Source: Bradyrhizobium sp. SZCCT0153 (GTDB lineage: Bacteria > Pseudomonadota > Alphaproteobacteria > Rhizobiales > Xanthobacteraceae). Taken from it: DNA of 64,000 bases. The stretch is taken from the NCBI RefSeq assembly GCF_018129995.1, contig NZ_JAFCKS010000002.1, forward strand, positions 558,001-622,000, in the 5' to 3' direction. Numbering within the stretch: position 1 is the stretch's first letter; each line of letters begins with the position of its first letter. A program made the position numbers and the translations under genes. The notes beneath the pieces were generated by a model. The model had not been told where the DNA came from, ran no database searches, and was given only the letters and a program-made list of their open reading frames with translations. Shown one piece after another: positions 25,241 to 35,087 of the stretch.

Positions 25241-27529
25241 TCAGTTCTTGCGCGGGGCGGATGCGTTCGCATTCTCTTCCGCATAGTTCTGCGGGAAGGC
25301 GAGCGCGCTCGTGGACGCGGCCGGCTTGGCTGTCTTGCCGTCGTCGGCAGCGGACTTGTTGGCGGCCCGGGCCGCGTCATCCAGCAGCTTCTCGACGCGG
25401 ACCAGAATGTCGGCGCCGCGCTTGGTCAAGACGGGCGGCGGACCGGGCTTGGTCTCCAGCACCTTCGGCGCAGCGTTGGCTTGCGCGTTGGCAACGCGTT
25501 CCGGCGGCAGCTTCTGGCCCATGCCGACGCCGGGGATCTCCCGGACCTCGACGCCCTGATGCGCCGCGACCATGATGTCGTGCCAGGTCTGTGCCGGCAG
25601 CGAGCCGCCGGTCATGCGGTTGGTCGGCGAATAGTCGTCATTGCCGTACCAGACCGCGCAGGTGAAATTGCCGGTGTAGCCGACGAACCAGGCGTCGCGA
25701 TACGCATTGGTCGTGCCGGTCTTGCCCGCGGTCGGAATGCCGTCGAGGGCGGCGCGGCGCGCGGTGCCTTCGCTGACGACGTGGCTCATCATGCCGGCCA
25801 TGTCGGCGGCAATGTTCGGCGGAATGGCTTGCCGCGGCTTCGGCCCGTCGCGGTCCCAGCGCCAGACGAGGTCACCGGCGCCGGTGCGCACCTCCAGCAC
25901 CGCATGCGGCGTCACCGCCTTGCCGCGGTTCGGGAAGGTCGCATAGGCGACGGCGTGCTCGAGCACGGTGACTTCGTCCGAGCCGATCGGCAGCGACGGC
26001 GTGTCGGGCAGCGGCGCCTTGAGGCCGAAGCGGCGGGCGACCTCGACGATCTTGGCGCGGCCGATCTTGGCCGGGTTCGGCGCCTTCGGCTGCTCCTTCT
26101 GGCCGATCGCGATCGACAGTTTCACCGGCACCACGTTGATCGAGCGCGTGATCGCCTGTGTCAGCGTCACCGCGCCGGAATAGGAATGGCCATAGTTCTG
26201 CGGGCACCAATTGCCGATGCAGACCGGTCCGTCGATCACGATCGAATTCGGCGTGAAGCCGTTCAGAAGCGCGGTGGTGTAGACGTAAGGCTTGAACGAG
26301 GAGCCCGGCTGGCGATAGGCGTCGGTGGCGCGGTTGAACTGGCTGGCGCCGTAGTCGCGGCCGCCGACCATGGCGCGGATGCCGCCGTCGAGATCGGAGA
26401 CGACGGTCGCGGCCTGGGTCGCGTGATAGTCGCGGCCGAACTGGCGCAGCTGGTTCTCGACCGCGTCTTCCGCCGCCTTCTGCACGTTGGCGTCGATCGC
26501 GAGCCGCACCACGAACACGCGCTCGGTGTAGGATTTCGGGAAGGTGTCGACCAGTTTGCGCATCTCGTCGAAGGCGTAGTCGAGATAATAGTTCGGCGAA
26601 GCCTCGTCGCGGCGGTCGACCGCGAAGGCGGGATTGCGGCGGGCGCCGAACACCTGGCCCTCGGTCATGAAGCCGGCATCGACGAGGTTGTCGAGCACGA
26701 CATTGGCGCGGGCGCGGGCTGCGGGCAGGTTGATGTGGGGGGCGTATTTCGTCGGCGCCTTGAACAGGCCCGCGAGCATCGCCGCTTCCGCCAGCGTCAC
26801 GTCACGCGCGGACTTGTTGAAGTAGAAATGCGCGGCGCCGTCGACGCCGAAAGTGCCGCCGCCCATATAGGCGCGATCGAGATACAGCTTGAGGATCTCG
26901 TTCTTGGTCAGGCGCCATTCGAGCCAGACCGCGAGGAAGGCTTCGTTGACCTTGCGCTCGATGGTTCGCTCGTTGCTCAGGAACAGGTTCTTGGCCAGCT
27001 GCTGGGTGATCGAGGAGCCGCCCTGGCGGACGCCGCCGGCCTGGGCGTTGGTGACGAGCGCGCGCGCGGTGCCGGCGATGTCGATGCCAAAATGCTCGTA
27101 GAAGCGGCGGTCCTCGGTCGCCAGCGTCGCCTTGATCAGCACGTCCGGAAAATCTTCCAGCGGGATCGAGTCGTTGTGCTTGATGCCGCGGCTGCCGATC
27201 GGGTTGCCGTAGCGGTCGAGGAAGGACACGGCGAGATCGGACTTCTTCAGCCAATCCTCGTCCGCGGTCTCGCGGAAAGCGGGGATGGCGAGCGTCAGCA
27301 TCACGACCAGGCCGCCGAGGCCGAGGGTCGCGGCCTCCGACAGCGGCTCGATGAACACCCAGCGCTTCCACCGCCCGACATAGAAGCGGTCCATGAAGGT
27401 CGAGTAGCGCTCGTAGAGCTCGCGGATGCCCTTGGCCGAGGAGAACAGCGAGGAGTCGATGCGCGCATCGAGATCCAGGAAGAAATTCCGGACCTTCTGC
27501 TTCCAATGCGGTGGTATGATCTGGCGCAC
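25241..27529 (-). CDS. Bifunctional penicillin-binding protein, PBP1A type
   Basis: 762 residues, GTG start. Builds peptidoglycan: a cytoplasmic/transmembrane N-terminus (helix about 64-84), a GT51 glycosyltransferase domain with catalytic Glu139 in ATEDRRFYEHFG and GGSSITQQLAKNLFL, and a transpeptidase domain with Ser410-x-x-Lys413 (PGSSFK), Ser463-Ile-Asn465 and Lys603-Thr-Gly605 (GKTGTTN). All catalytic residues are present. The roughly 60-residue cytoplasmic N-terminal extension and the polar tail after residue 700 are typical of alphaproteobacterial versions. It heads an operon with DUF1214 and DUF1254 genes. Confidence 0.93.
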   Translation of the reverse strand: MRQIIPPHWKQKVRNFFLDLDARIDSSLFSSAKGIRELYERYSTFMDRFYVGRWKRWVFIEPLSEAATLGLGGLVVMLTLAIPAFRETADEDWLKKSDLAVSFLDRYGNPIGSRGIKHNDSIPLEDFPDVLIKATLATEDRRFYEHFGIDIAGTARALVTNAQAGGVRQGGSSITQQLAKNLFLSNERTIERKVNEAFLAVWLEWRLTKNEILKLYLDRAYMGGGTFGVDGAAHFYFNKSARDVTLAEAAMLAGLFKAPTKYAPHINLPAARARANVVLDNLVDAGFMTEGQVFGARRNPAFAVDRRDEASPNYYLDYAFDEMRKLVDTFPKSYTERVFVVRLAIDANVQKAAEDAVENQLRQFGRDYHATQAATVVSDLDGGIRAMVGGRDYGASQFNRATDAYRQPGSSFKPYVYTTALLNGFTPNSIVIDGPVCIGNWCPQNYGHSYSGAVTLTQAITRSINVVPVKLSIAIGQKEQPKAPNPAKIGRAKIVEVARRFGLKAPLPDTPSLPIGSDEVTVLEHAVAYATFPNRGKAVTPHAVLEVRTGAGDLVWRWDRDGPKPRQAIPPNIAADMAGMMSHVVSEGTARRAALDGIPTAGKTGTTNAYRDAWFVGYTGNFTCAVWYGNDDYSPTNRMTGGSLPAQTWHDIMVAAHQGVEVREIPGVGMGQKLPPERVANAQANAAPKVLETKPGPPPVLTKRGADILVRVEKLLDDAARAANKSAADDGKTAKPAASTSALAFPQNYAEENANASAPRKN

Positions 27530-27821
27530 CTAGAACCCTTGAGGCTTGGTTCGAAAGCGTTCAAGCACCCGGCCGGGGCGGCATCGAGACGTCTTGCGGG
27601 AATGTTGCGGCAAACCCAAGGCGCCCGGTTCGCGTCCGTGGGGACTTGCCGTTCCTTCTAGCCGAGCAGGGCCTATAAACCAATGGTCACGCTTGCGATT
27701 TTGAACAACAGGCCTAATTGACCCCGGTTCATTACGGGCCTTCCGCGAGCGCTGCTTGCAGCCTTACGGCCGCACGCCCTAGATGGCACCAGCCGTAGCT
27801 CTTCGAATCTTGTTGAGGCGC

Positions 27822-28337
27822 ATGACCGCAGCTCCCAAACGACCTTCAGGCCAGGAAGGATTCTTCTGGAAAACCAAGACGTTGGAGGAGATGTCGGGGC
27901 CGGAATGGGAAAGCCTGTGCGACGGCTGCGGCCGCTGCTGCCTGAACAAGCTCGAAGAGGAGGACACCGGGGAGATCTATTTCACCCATGTCGGCTGCAA
28001 GCTGCTCGATGCCGGGACCTGCGGCTGCAAGGATTACGCGAATCGTTCCGACAAGGTTCCTGACTGTGTCCGCCTGACCCCGGCCAATGTCCGCACCCTG
28101 AACTGGCTGCCCCCGAGCTGCGGCTACAAGCTCGTCGCGGAAGGCCGCGACCTCTATTGGTGGCATCCGCTGGTATCCGGCGATCCCAACACCGTGCATG
28201 AGGCCGGTGTCTCCGTGCGCGGCCGGGTCGAGGGCAGCGAGGAGCAGATCCCGGACGATGAGCTCGAGAACCACATCGTGCAGTGGCCGGCGCAGCTGCC
28301 GAAACGGGCGCGCCTGAAGCGACGCCCGAAGGACTGA
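27822..28337 (+). CDS. YcgN family cysteine-cluster protein
   Basis: 171 residues. UPF0260/YcgN family: eight or more conserved cysteines in [30 protein letters not shown] and PDCVRLTP, probably binding a metal or Fe-S centre, followed by the family region [22 protein letters not shown]. Soluble and cytoplasmic. The ATG at 27822 follows a GAGG; the upstream ATG at 27783 would add 13 residues that do not look like the family start. Divergent from PBP1A. Function unknown, though the family is widely conserved. Confidence 0.88.
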   Translation: MTAAPKRPSGQEGFFWKTKTLEEMSGPEWESLCDGCGRCCLNKLEEEDTGEIYFTHVGCKLLDAGTCGCKDYANRSDKVPDCVRLTPANVRTLNWLPPSCGYKLVAEGRDLYWWHPLVSGDPNTVHEAGVSVRGRVEGSEEQIPDDELENHIVQWPAQLPKRARLKRRPKD

Positions 28338-28493
28338 TCCGCCTGCAACTTCGGATCACGGCTTCGGGATGGCCGTGGGGTGGGATGCACCCATGCGCCG
28401 CGGTGCCTGCCCGGGAAGAACTTTGCTGTCTACATTGGGCTGCATAGAACGAATCCTTCGCGGCGTTGCGCCGCACCACGGTTTCCGATCGAG

Positions 28494-30080
28494 ATGAACA
28501 AGTTTGACCGGCGGAGCAGTTCTGCCGATACCCAGGTGTTGCCCGACGATATCGCCGAAGAGCTGTCGCGGCTTCCGAGCGAGGTCTTGAGCGTCGACGA
28601 CGCTCCTTCGCTCGCGCCGCCGGCGCCGCTGTCACAGGACGAGGTGCGGACCATCGTGCTCAGCCTGATGCTGACGATGTTCCTGGCAGCACTCGACCAG
28701 ACCATCGTGGCGACCGCGCTGCCGACCATCGGTCGCCAGTTCCAGGACGTCTCGAACCTGTCCTGGGTCATCACGGCCTATCTGCTCGCCTCGACCGCGG
28801 TTGCGCCGGTGTTCGGCACGCTCAGCGACATCTACGGTCGCCGCGTCATGATCATCATCTCGCTCAGCCTGTTCGTCGCCGGCTCGGTGCTGTGCGCGGT
28901 CGCACCGAACATGCCGATGCTGATTCTGGCGCGCGGCCTCCAGGGCCTTGGTGGCGGCGGCATCATGCCAGTGGTGCAGACGGTGATCTCCGACGTCGTG
29001 TCGCCGCGCGAGCGCGGCCAGTATCAGGCCTATTTCTCCAGCGTCTGGATGGTCGGCGGCATCCTCGGCCCGGTCATCGGCGGCGTGTTCGCCGAGCATC
29101 TGCACTGGTCGATGATCTTCTGGATCAACCTTCCACTCACGGCCGCGGCGCTCGCGCTGCTGCTGCCGAAGATGAAGAAGATCCCGGTGTTCCATCGCAA
29201 GCGCAAGGTCGACTGGCTTGGCGGCGTGTTGTTGATGGCGTCCGCGGTGGTCTTCATGCTGGTGCTGACGTGGGGCGGGACGCGCTATCCATGGCTGTCG
29301 CCGACCGTGCTCGCGATGGTCGGTGGCGCCGTCGCGCTCGTTGTCACCTTCGTGTGGCACGCGCGGCGTGCGGACGAGCCGTTCCTGCCGCTGCCGCTGC
29401 TCGGAGGGTCGGTCGCGCCGTTCGGGCTGATGGCCGGCGGCTGCGCGCTCGGCGCGATCACGGGCCTCACCGTGCAGCTCCCGCTCTATTACGAACAGGT
29501 CTATCACCTCAGCGCCAGCGAAGCGGGCCTCGCCCTGATTCCGCTCGCGGCGGTCTCGACCTGCGGCGCGGCGATCGCCGGTCGCACCATGGCGCGCGCC
29601 AAGCATTACAAGCGGGTCGCCATCATCGGCACGTCCTGGGCCGCGCTGTGCGGCCTCGGTCTCACGTTGACGACGCTGCCGCTATGGGCCCTGCTGACGC
29701 TGATGGCTGCGTTTGCGCTCGGCCTCGGCACCACTTTTCCGGTCTGCGTGGTCTCGCTGCAGAATTCGGTCGCCCGTCCGCAGGTCGGTACCATCACCGG
29801 CGCGTTGAACTTCTTTCGCTCGCTGATGTCCTCGTTCACGGTTGCGGCCTTTGCCGCCATCCTGCTGATCGCGCTCGGCACCGACATTCCGCTCGCCGGC
29901 GAGCATCATGCCGCGGGCAGCATCCCTGCGATCCCCGCCGACGACATGCGGCACGCGTTCCGCTACGTCTTCGGCGCCGCGACCGCGCTGATGACCGGGG
30001 CCGCGCTCTGCCTGATCATGATGGAGGAGCGGCCGCTGGCCGGCCCCTCCGTCACCAAGCATGTCGAGATGGTGGAGTAG
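28494..30080 (+). CDS. DHA2-family multidrug efflux MFS transporter
   Basis: 528 residues. Fourteen-helix drug:H+ antiporter of the EmrB/QacA type: MFLAALDQTIVATALPTIGR in the first helix, motif A-like GTLSDIYGRRVMII, and motif C-like WVGGILGPVIGG in the fifth helix region (seen as MVGGILGPVIGG). A polar 50-residue N-terminal extension precedes the first helix. The ATG at 28494 is chosen because the upstream frame looks non-coding. No membrane-fusion partner lies next to it. Its stop is four bases from the convergent histidine kinase stop. Confidence 0.88.
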   Translation: MNKFDRRSSSADTQVLPDDIAEELSRLPSEVLSVDDAPSLAPPAPLSQDEVRTIVLSLMLTMFLAALDQTIVATALPTIGRQFQDVSNLSWVITAYLLASTAVAPVFGTLSDIYGRRVMIIISLSLFVAGSVLCAVAPNMPMLILARGLQGLGGGGIMPVVQTVISDVVSPRERGQYQAYFSSVWMVGGILGPVIGGVFAEHLHWSMIFWINLPLTAAALALLLPKMKKIPVFHRKRKVDWLGGVLLMASAVVFMLVLTWGGTRYPWLSPTVLAMVGGAVALVVTFVWHARRADEPFLPLPLLGGSVAPFGLMAGGCALGAITGLTVQLPLYYEQVYHLSASEAGLALIPLAAVSTCGAAIAGRTMARAKHYKRVAIIGTSWAALCGLGLTLTTLPLWALLTLMAAFALGLGTTFPVCVVSLQNSVARPQVGTITGALNFFRSLMSSFTVAAFAAILLIALGTDIPLAGEHHAAGSIPAIPADDMRHAFRYVFGAATALMTGAALCLIMMEERPLAGPSVTKHVEMVE

Positions 30081-30083
30081 GGC

Positions 30084-32582
30084 CTAGCCGCCCCGATCGG
30101 CAAAGCCGCTCTTTCGCGGCAACAGGATCGTGAACTCCGTGAACGCGCCGGGCTCCGTCGCGACGTCGATCGTACCGCCGTGCTGCTTCACCACGATGTC
30201 GTGGCTCATCGACAACCCGAGGCCGGTGCCTTCGCCGGCGGGCTTGGTGGTGAAGAACGGGTTGAACATCTTCTCCTTCACCTCGCGCGCAATGCCGGTG
30301 CCGTTGTCGCGGATGCGGATCTCGATCTTGTCGCCGCGGTCGCGCGTGGCCGCGATCACCGTCGGCTCGTAATCGGCGGTGCCGTTGTCCGTTTTTCGCT
30401 TGGCGACCGCGTGGAAGCCGTTCGAGATCAGGTTCAGCAGCACCCGGGTGATCTCCTGCGGGAACACTTCGGCTTGCCCGGCCTCGGGATCGAGCTCGCG
30501 CTTCAGCGTCACGTCGAATAGCGGCTTCTCGGCGCGGGCGCCGTGATAGGCGAGGTTGAGGCTCTCCTCGACCAGCGCGTTGATGTCGCTCAGCCGGTGC
30601 TCGCCGCCGCCTTCGCGCGAATGCAGCAGCATGTTCTTGACGATGGAATCGGCGCGCCGCCCGTGCTGCACGACCTTCTCCAGATTGTCCTTCAGAAGCC
30701 CGGTCAGTTCGTCGACTTCGCTGCGGACGTCGTGCGCGAGCCGGACGGGCGTCAGCACTTCGTTCAGCTCATCGGTCAGCTCGGCCGAGAGCGAGGCAAA
30801 ATTGTTGACGAAGTTGAGCGGGTTCTTGATCTCATGCGCGATGCCGGCGGTGAGCTGGCCGAGCGATGCCAGCTTCTCGGTCTGGATCAGCCGGTCCTGC
30901 GCGGCGCGCAGATCCTCGAGCGATTTGGCAAGCTCGCTGGTGCGGTCCTGCACTTCGTTGAACAGGCGCGTGTTCTCGATCGCGATGACGGCCTGGTCGG
31001 CAAAGGTCTTGAGCAGGTTGAACGCCTTGTCCGGGAAAGCTCCGGGCTGCGGCCGTGTGACCGCAATGGTGCCGATCGCAACGCCGTCGCGCAGCATCGG
31101 CACGACCAGGATGCTGCGATAGCCTCGTATCCGCGCCAGCTCCCTCATGGCGTCCGTGAGGTCGGGTTCGCTTTGCATGTCGCCCCGGAACGCGAACTCT
31201 CCGCTCGTCGCCACGCGGCTGTGAATTCCCGGCGACGACAGCGGCGCCGGAAAGGAGCTGAGCAGATCCGCGTTGCCGGCTTCGTTGTCGGTGGTGAAGG
31301 CGGCCAGATGCAGCATGCCGTCGATGACGCGGGTGACCGTCGACGAATGTCCCCCGACCAGCGCTTTGGCGCTGTCGGAGATCGCCTGGAACACCGGCGT
31401 GACGTCCGCAGGCGAAGCCGCGATCACCTTAAGGATGTCGGCGGTTGCGGTCTGCCGTTCCAGCGCTTCCCGTGTGGCGTTGAACAGGCTGACATTCTTG
31501 ATCGCGATCACCGCCTGGTCGGCGAAGGTCTGGAGCAGCCGCACATGATGCAAGGTGAACGCGCCGGTCGCGCGGCGCGTGGCGATGATCACGCCGATGG
31601 CCTCGCCCTCGCCCATCAGCGGCGCGAACAGCATGCTGCGATAGCCGCGGGCGCGCGCGATGTCTCGCGCGGCCGGCTCGAGCTCGGTGTCGGGCAGTTG
31701 CGCCGCCGCACCATCGGCCACGAGCTGGTAGGGCGGGAACTGCGCGAACGGCACCGGGAATGAGGCCTGGAGCGCGCGGTCGCCGGCGGCATCCGTCGGC
31801 GTGAACGCGGCAAGATGCGCGGCGCCGTCGATGTAGCGCAGCACTGCGGTGGAAAAGCCGCCGATCAGCCGGTTGGCGTTGGCGGCGATGGCGTCGAACA
31901 CCGGCTGCACGTCGGACGGCGAAGCGGCCATGACTTTGAGAATGTCGGCCGTGGCGGTCTGGCGCTCCAGCGTCTCGCGCGTCTCGTTGAACAGCCGCGC
32001 ATTTTCGATCGCGATCACGGCCTGGTCGGCAAAAGTCTGGAGCAGCTGCACGACGTCGGCTGCGAACGCGCCGGGCTCGGCGCGCGTCACGCTGATCATG
32101 CCGACCGGTGTGCCACGGTTCATCAGCGGCATGAACAACACGCTGCGGAAGCCGCGCAGCCGTGCAAGGTCCCGGTTCAGCTCCGGGACGCCCTCGGCTT
32201 CGCTATCGGGAAATTGAATCGTCTCGCCGCCACGCACCAGCGCAAAGGTCGGAAAGTCCGCAATCTTGCGCGGGAACGCCGCCTTGAGCCCCTCGTCCGC
32301 CTCGAGGCTGGTTGGTGTATAGGCCACGAGGTGCAGCTCGTCCTCGATGAACTGAAGCACGGTGGCGGAAAAGCCGCCGAGCAAACGTTTGGAGCTGGAC
32401 GCGATCGCCTCGAAGACCGGCCGGGCGTCGGAGGGCGAGGCCGCGATGGTGCGCAAGATCTCGGCACTGGCGCGCTGACGATCGCCGGCGATCGCAAGCT
32501 CGCTTCGAAGCTGCGCATTCTCGGCCGTGGCCGACTGCAATCGGCGCTCGAGTTCCTCGATATCGATGAAAGGCGTGGTCAT
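30084..32582 (-). CDS. Soluble histidine kinase with three tandem GAF domains
   Basis: 832 residues. A short coiled coil (residues 6-40) is followed by three GAF domains of about 180 residues each (roughly 40-205, 220-385, 400-570), each ending in an almost identical helix, FADQAVIAIEN followed by a RLFNE-type segment. A coiled coil leads to a HisKA-like domain with His583 in AHEIKNPLNFVNN, and a HATPase with NGTGIAREV and GTGLGLSMSHD. There is no membrane segment, so it senses a cytoplasmic signal. No response regulator is adjacent. The ATG at 32582 is preferred over an upstream in-frame start at 32621. Confidence 0.88.
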   Translation of the reverse strand: MTTPFIDIEELERRLQSATAENAQLRSELAIAGDRQRASAEILRTIAASPSDARPVFEAIASSSKRLLGGFSATVLQFIEDELHLVAYTPTSLEADEGLKAAFPRKIADFPTFALVRGGETIQFPDSEAEGVPELNRDLARLRGFRSVLFMPLMNRGTPVGMISVTRAEPGAFAADVVQLLQTFADQAVIAIENARLFNETRETLERQTATADILKVMAASPSDVQPVFDAIAANANRLIGGFSTAVLRYIDGAAHLAAFTPTDAAGDRALQASFPVPFAQFPPYQLVADGAAAQLPDTELEPAARDIARARGYRSMLFAPLMGEGEAIGVIIATRRATGAFTLHHVRLLQTFADQAVIAIKNVSLFNATREALERQTATADILKVIAASPADVTPVFQAISDSAKALVGGHSSTVTRVIDGMLHLAAFTTDNEAGNADLLSSFPAPLSSPGIHSRVATSGEFAFRGDMQSEPDLTDAMRELARIRGYRSILVVPMLRDGVAIGTIAVTRPQPGAFPDKAFNLLKTFADQAVIAIENTRLFNEVQDRTSELAKSLEDLRAAQDRLIQTEKLASLGQLTAGIAHEIKNPLNFVNNFASLSAELTDELNEVLTPVRLAHDVRSEVDELTGLLKDNLEKVVQHGRRADSIVKNMLLHSREGGGEHRLSDINALVEESLNLAYHGARAEKPLFDVTLKRELDPEAGQAEVFPQEITRVLLNLISNGFHAVAKRKTDNGTADYEPTVIAATRDRGDKIEIRIRDNGTGIAREVKEKMFNPFFTTKPAGEGTGLGLSMSHDIVVKQHGGTIDVATEPGAFTEFTILLPRKSGFADRGG

Positions 32583-32695
32583 TCGCGATCCGGCTTGATA
32601 CCGCGACGTTCGCGGCACCAAGGCGGATTATCATATCTCCTGCGGCCGGGGCCAGCGCCTGCGACAGCAAGGTTTGCCGCCAAAACCGGCCGGGC

Positions 32696-34330
32696 TCACG
32701 TGCCGGGCCGCGACACCTCGGTCTCCTTGCTGGTGATGAACTCCAGCAGCACAGGGGTGCCTTCCTGCGTCTTCTGGATGCCGCGCTTGATCGCGGGGAT
32801 GATGTCCTCAGGCCTGGTCACCCGTTCGCCGTAGCCGCCGAAGGCGCGCGCCATCGCGGCATAGTCGCCGGAAATATCGGTCGAGCGATATTTCTCGGTC
32901 GAAACCGGCATCACCTTCAGTTCGATCGCCATCGAGAAATTGTTCAGCAGGATCGACATGATCGGGATGCGCTCGCGTACCGCGGTCTCGAAATCCATGC
33001 CCGTGAAACCAATCGCCGCATCGCCCCAGACGTTGATGCAGAGCTTGTCGGGCTTTGCGAGCTTGGCGCCCATTGCAAGCCCGAGGCCGTAGCCGAGCTG
33101 CGTCGTCTTGCCCCAGCCGAGATAGGTGAGGGGCTCGACCGATTTCCAGAACGGCGAGAGCTGGTCGCGCGGGCTGCCGGCATCGTGCGTGATGATGGTG
33201 TTGTTGATGTCGACGGTGTGCTGCAGGTCCCACAGCACGCGATAGGGGCTCAAGGGCGCGTCATTACTGGTGAGTTTCGGCATCCATTTGGCCAGCCACT
33301 CCTTGTGCGAGGCCGCGATTTCGGCCGTGACCGCGGATGCATCGCGATCCGCAGTGATCGTCCTGCCGATCTCCTCCAGCAGCGCGTCGAGCACGAGCCC
33401 GGCGTCGCCGACGAGGCCTATTGTCGCCTCCACATCCTTGTTGAGGTGGTTGGGGTCGAGCGTCGAATGGATGATGGTCTTGCCTTTCGGCATCGCGATG
33501 CCGAAGTTTGTTTCGGTGAAGGAGCAGCCGATGCCGAAGATGACGTCGGCTTCAGCGAGGAATTTCGGCACCGCGCGCGGGACCGCGAGGCCGCCGGAAC
33601 CGAGCGAGAGCCGGTGGGTTTCCGGGAACGACGATTTGCCTCCCAAGCTGGTGGTGACGGGGATGGCCAGCCGCTCGGCGAGCCGTTTCAGTTGCGGCCA
33701 GGCCTGCGCGTAATGCACGCCCTGGCCGGCATAGATCACCGGACGCCTGGCGTTGACCAGGAGGCCTGCTGCTTCCTTCACATGCACGGGATCGGCACCG
33801 TAGCGGGTGCGCAGCACCGGCGTGTAGTTCAGCGGCTCCGGCACCTCCTCGTTCCACATGTCCGAGGGAATCTCGACGATGACGGGACCGCCGCGGCCGT
33901 TCTTCAGTTTCGTGAAGGCGCGGCGAAAGATATTGGCGACCTCGGCAGCAAGGATGATCGGCTCGGAGGATTTCGCGAACGGCTTCATCGCCTCGCTGGA
34001 ATTGAAGTTCGGCTCGATATGCGCAAGCCTGCGTTGATAGCCCATTGGCAGCACCAGCACGGGCACGGATTCGCCGTAGCATTGTGCGACGCCGCCCATC
34101 GCGTTTTCCGCACCGGGCCCGTGCTGCATGCAGAACGCGCCGATCGAACGCCCGGACGTCACCCGCGAGATCGCATCCGCCATGTGGATGCCGACGCGCT
34201 CCTGCCGCACCATCACGGGCCGGATCTCGGCTTTCGCCGCATGCTCGATCAGATGGTTGACCGGATAGCCGCAGAGGATCTCGATCCCCTCACGCTTCAT
34301 GATTTCCGCGATCGCGGTGCCGAGCTTCAT
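32696..34330 (-). CDS. ThDP-dependent enzyme of the acetolactate synthase superfamily
   Basis: 544 residues with the three-domain ThDP-enzyme layout: an N-terminal PYR domain with the catalytic Glu44 (VRQERVGIHMADA), a central Rossmann-like domain (near 185-330) and a C-terminal PP domain with the ThDP/Mg motif WGDAAIGFTGMDFE followed by LLNN. Relatives include acetolactate synthase, glyoxylate carboligase, oxalyl-CoA decarboxylase and sulfoacetaldehyde-type enzymes; the sequence alone does not choose among them. A clear AGGGAGAG ribosome site precedes the ATG. It lies 113 bases upstream of the GAF kinase on the same strand. Confidence 0.85.
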   Translation of the reverse strand: MKLGTAIAEIMKREGIEILCGYPVNHLIEHAAKAEIRPVMVRQERVGIHMADAISRVTSGRSIGAFCMQHGPGAENAMGGVAQCYGESVPVLVLPMGYQRRLAHIEPNFNSSEAMKPFAKSSEPIILAAEVANIFRRAFTKLKNGRGGPVIVEIPSDMWNEEVPEPLNYTPVLRTRYGADPVHVKEAAGLLVNARRPVIYAGQGVHYAQAWPQLKRLAERLAIPVTTSLGGKSSFPETHRLSLGSGGLAVPRAVPKFLAEADVIFGIGCSFTETNFGIAMPKGKTIIHSTLDPNHLNKDVEATIGLVGDAGLVLDALLEEIGRTITADRDASAVTAEIAASHKEWLAKWMPKLTSNDAPLSPYRVLWDLQHTVDINNTIITHDAGSPRDQLSPFWKSVEPLTYLGWGKTTQLGYGLGLAMGAKLAKPDKLCINVWGDAAIGFTGMDFETAVRERIPIMSILLNNFSMAIELKVMPVSTEKYRSTDISGDYAAMARAFGGYGERVTRPEDIIPAIKRGIQKTQEGTPVLLEFITSKETEVSRPGT

Positions 34331-34472
34331 GGCGTCTCTCTCCCTGGCGATGCCGGTTGGTCCGGCCGATTAGGGAGAGAGGATCAGGAAATGGGAGGAG
34401 GGTAAAGCGCGGGCAGAGGATAGTCGCGGTAGGTCAGCTATGCAGCGAGCCGCGATCCGGGCCACGAAATTC

Positions 34473-34868
34473 CTATTTGCAGTTTTTGCAGATCGTCAGC
34501 CTTCGCCTCAGCGCCTCATCCTCCTCATCGAACGATGACTGGCCGGCGAGGCCTTTTGCTGTGCGTGAACCGGCAGGCGGCGTCACCTGACTGGCGGCGT
34601 CATTGTCATCGACGGTGCCTGCGCTGAAGCCATCATAGTCGGTGGCTGGAGTCTGCGCCGATGGAAGCCCGCCGATCGCGGGTGGCGAAGCCTCTCGGCT
34701 GGATGCCGCTGGATGCTTCCTGGAATTTTTGGCACCCGCGCGCGGCGGGGATGCATCGGGCCGAGCAAGCGACACCGGAGGGGCGACCGAGGTCTGTCCT
34801 CTCGCGCTGTCATGCGACCAGACGCCGGCAAACACGAGGCCGAGAGCCAGGAACGTCACGCGTCTCAT
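34473..34868 (-). CDS. Secreted protein with a C-terminal CxxC
   Basis: 131 residues from the ATG at 34868, which has GAGG six bases upstream; the ATG at 34874 is too close to that site. The N-terminus is a signal peptide (MRRVTFLALGLVFAGVWS, cleavage near ARGQ). The mature chain is rich in Ala, Pro and Ser with no predicted fold, then an acidic helix, and it ends in a CxxC (TICKNCK). The terminal CxxC may bind a metal or form a disulfide. No homologue is recognised. Confidence 0.6.
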   Translation of the reverse strand: MRRVTFLALGLVFAGVWSHDSARGQTSVAPPVSLARPDASPPRAGAKNSRKHPAASSREASPPAIGGLPSAQTPATDYDGFSAGTVDDNDAASQVTPPAGSRTAKGLAGQSSFDEEDEALRRRLTICKNCK

Positions 34869-35087
34869 CCGCATCCTCAAACAGCTTTGGTTCAATGGCC
34901 TGGTCGCGCCACGCCGCGGCGGACAATATCAGCAGCCCGATGGCCGTCAAAATTGGCCGAAATGGGGAACTCGCGCGTTCGTCGGACGGAACATGGTTCA
35001 TGGAGGGTAACGATTTCGATCCCGCCTTGGGACGGGCGGTGAACTTCGAAGAAGAATTTAACGCTTGCGCCCTAATTTGCGCTCGCC

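Noticed and set aside
24890..27661. 923-codon open frame on the plus strand
   Set aside because: It lies entirely antisense to the PBP1A/DUF1214 genes, which have complete catalytic motifs. The translation is Arg/Gly/Ala-rich without domains, as expected for the opposite strand of a GC-rich gene.
30543..31763. 406-codon frame antisense to the triple-GAF kinase
   Set aside because: No start context and no domain; mirrors the repeated GAF coding sequence.
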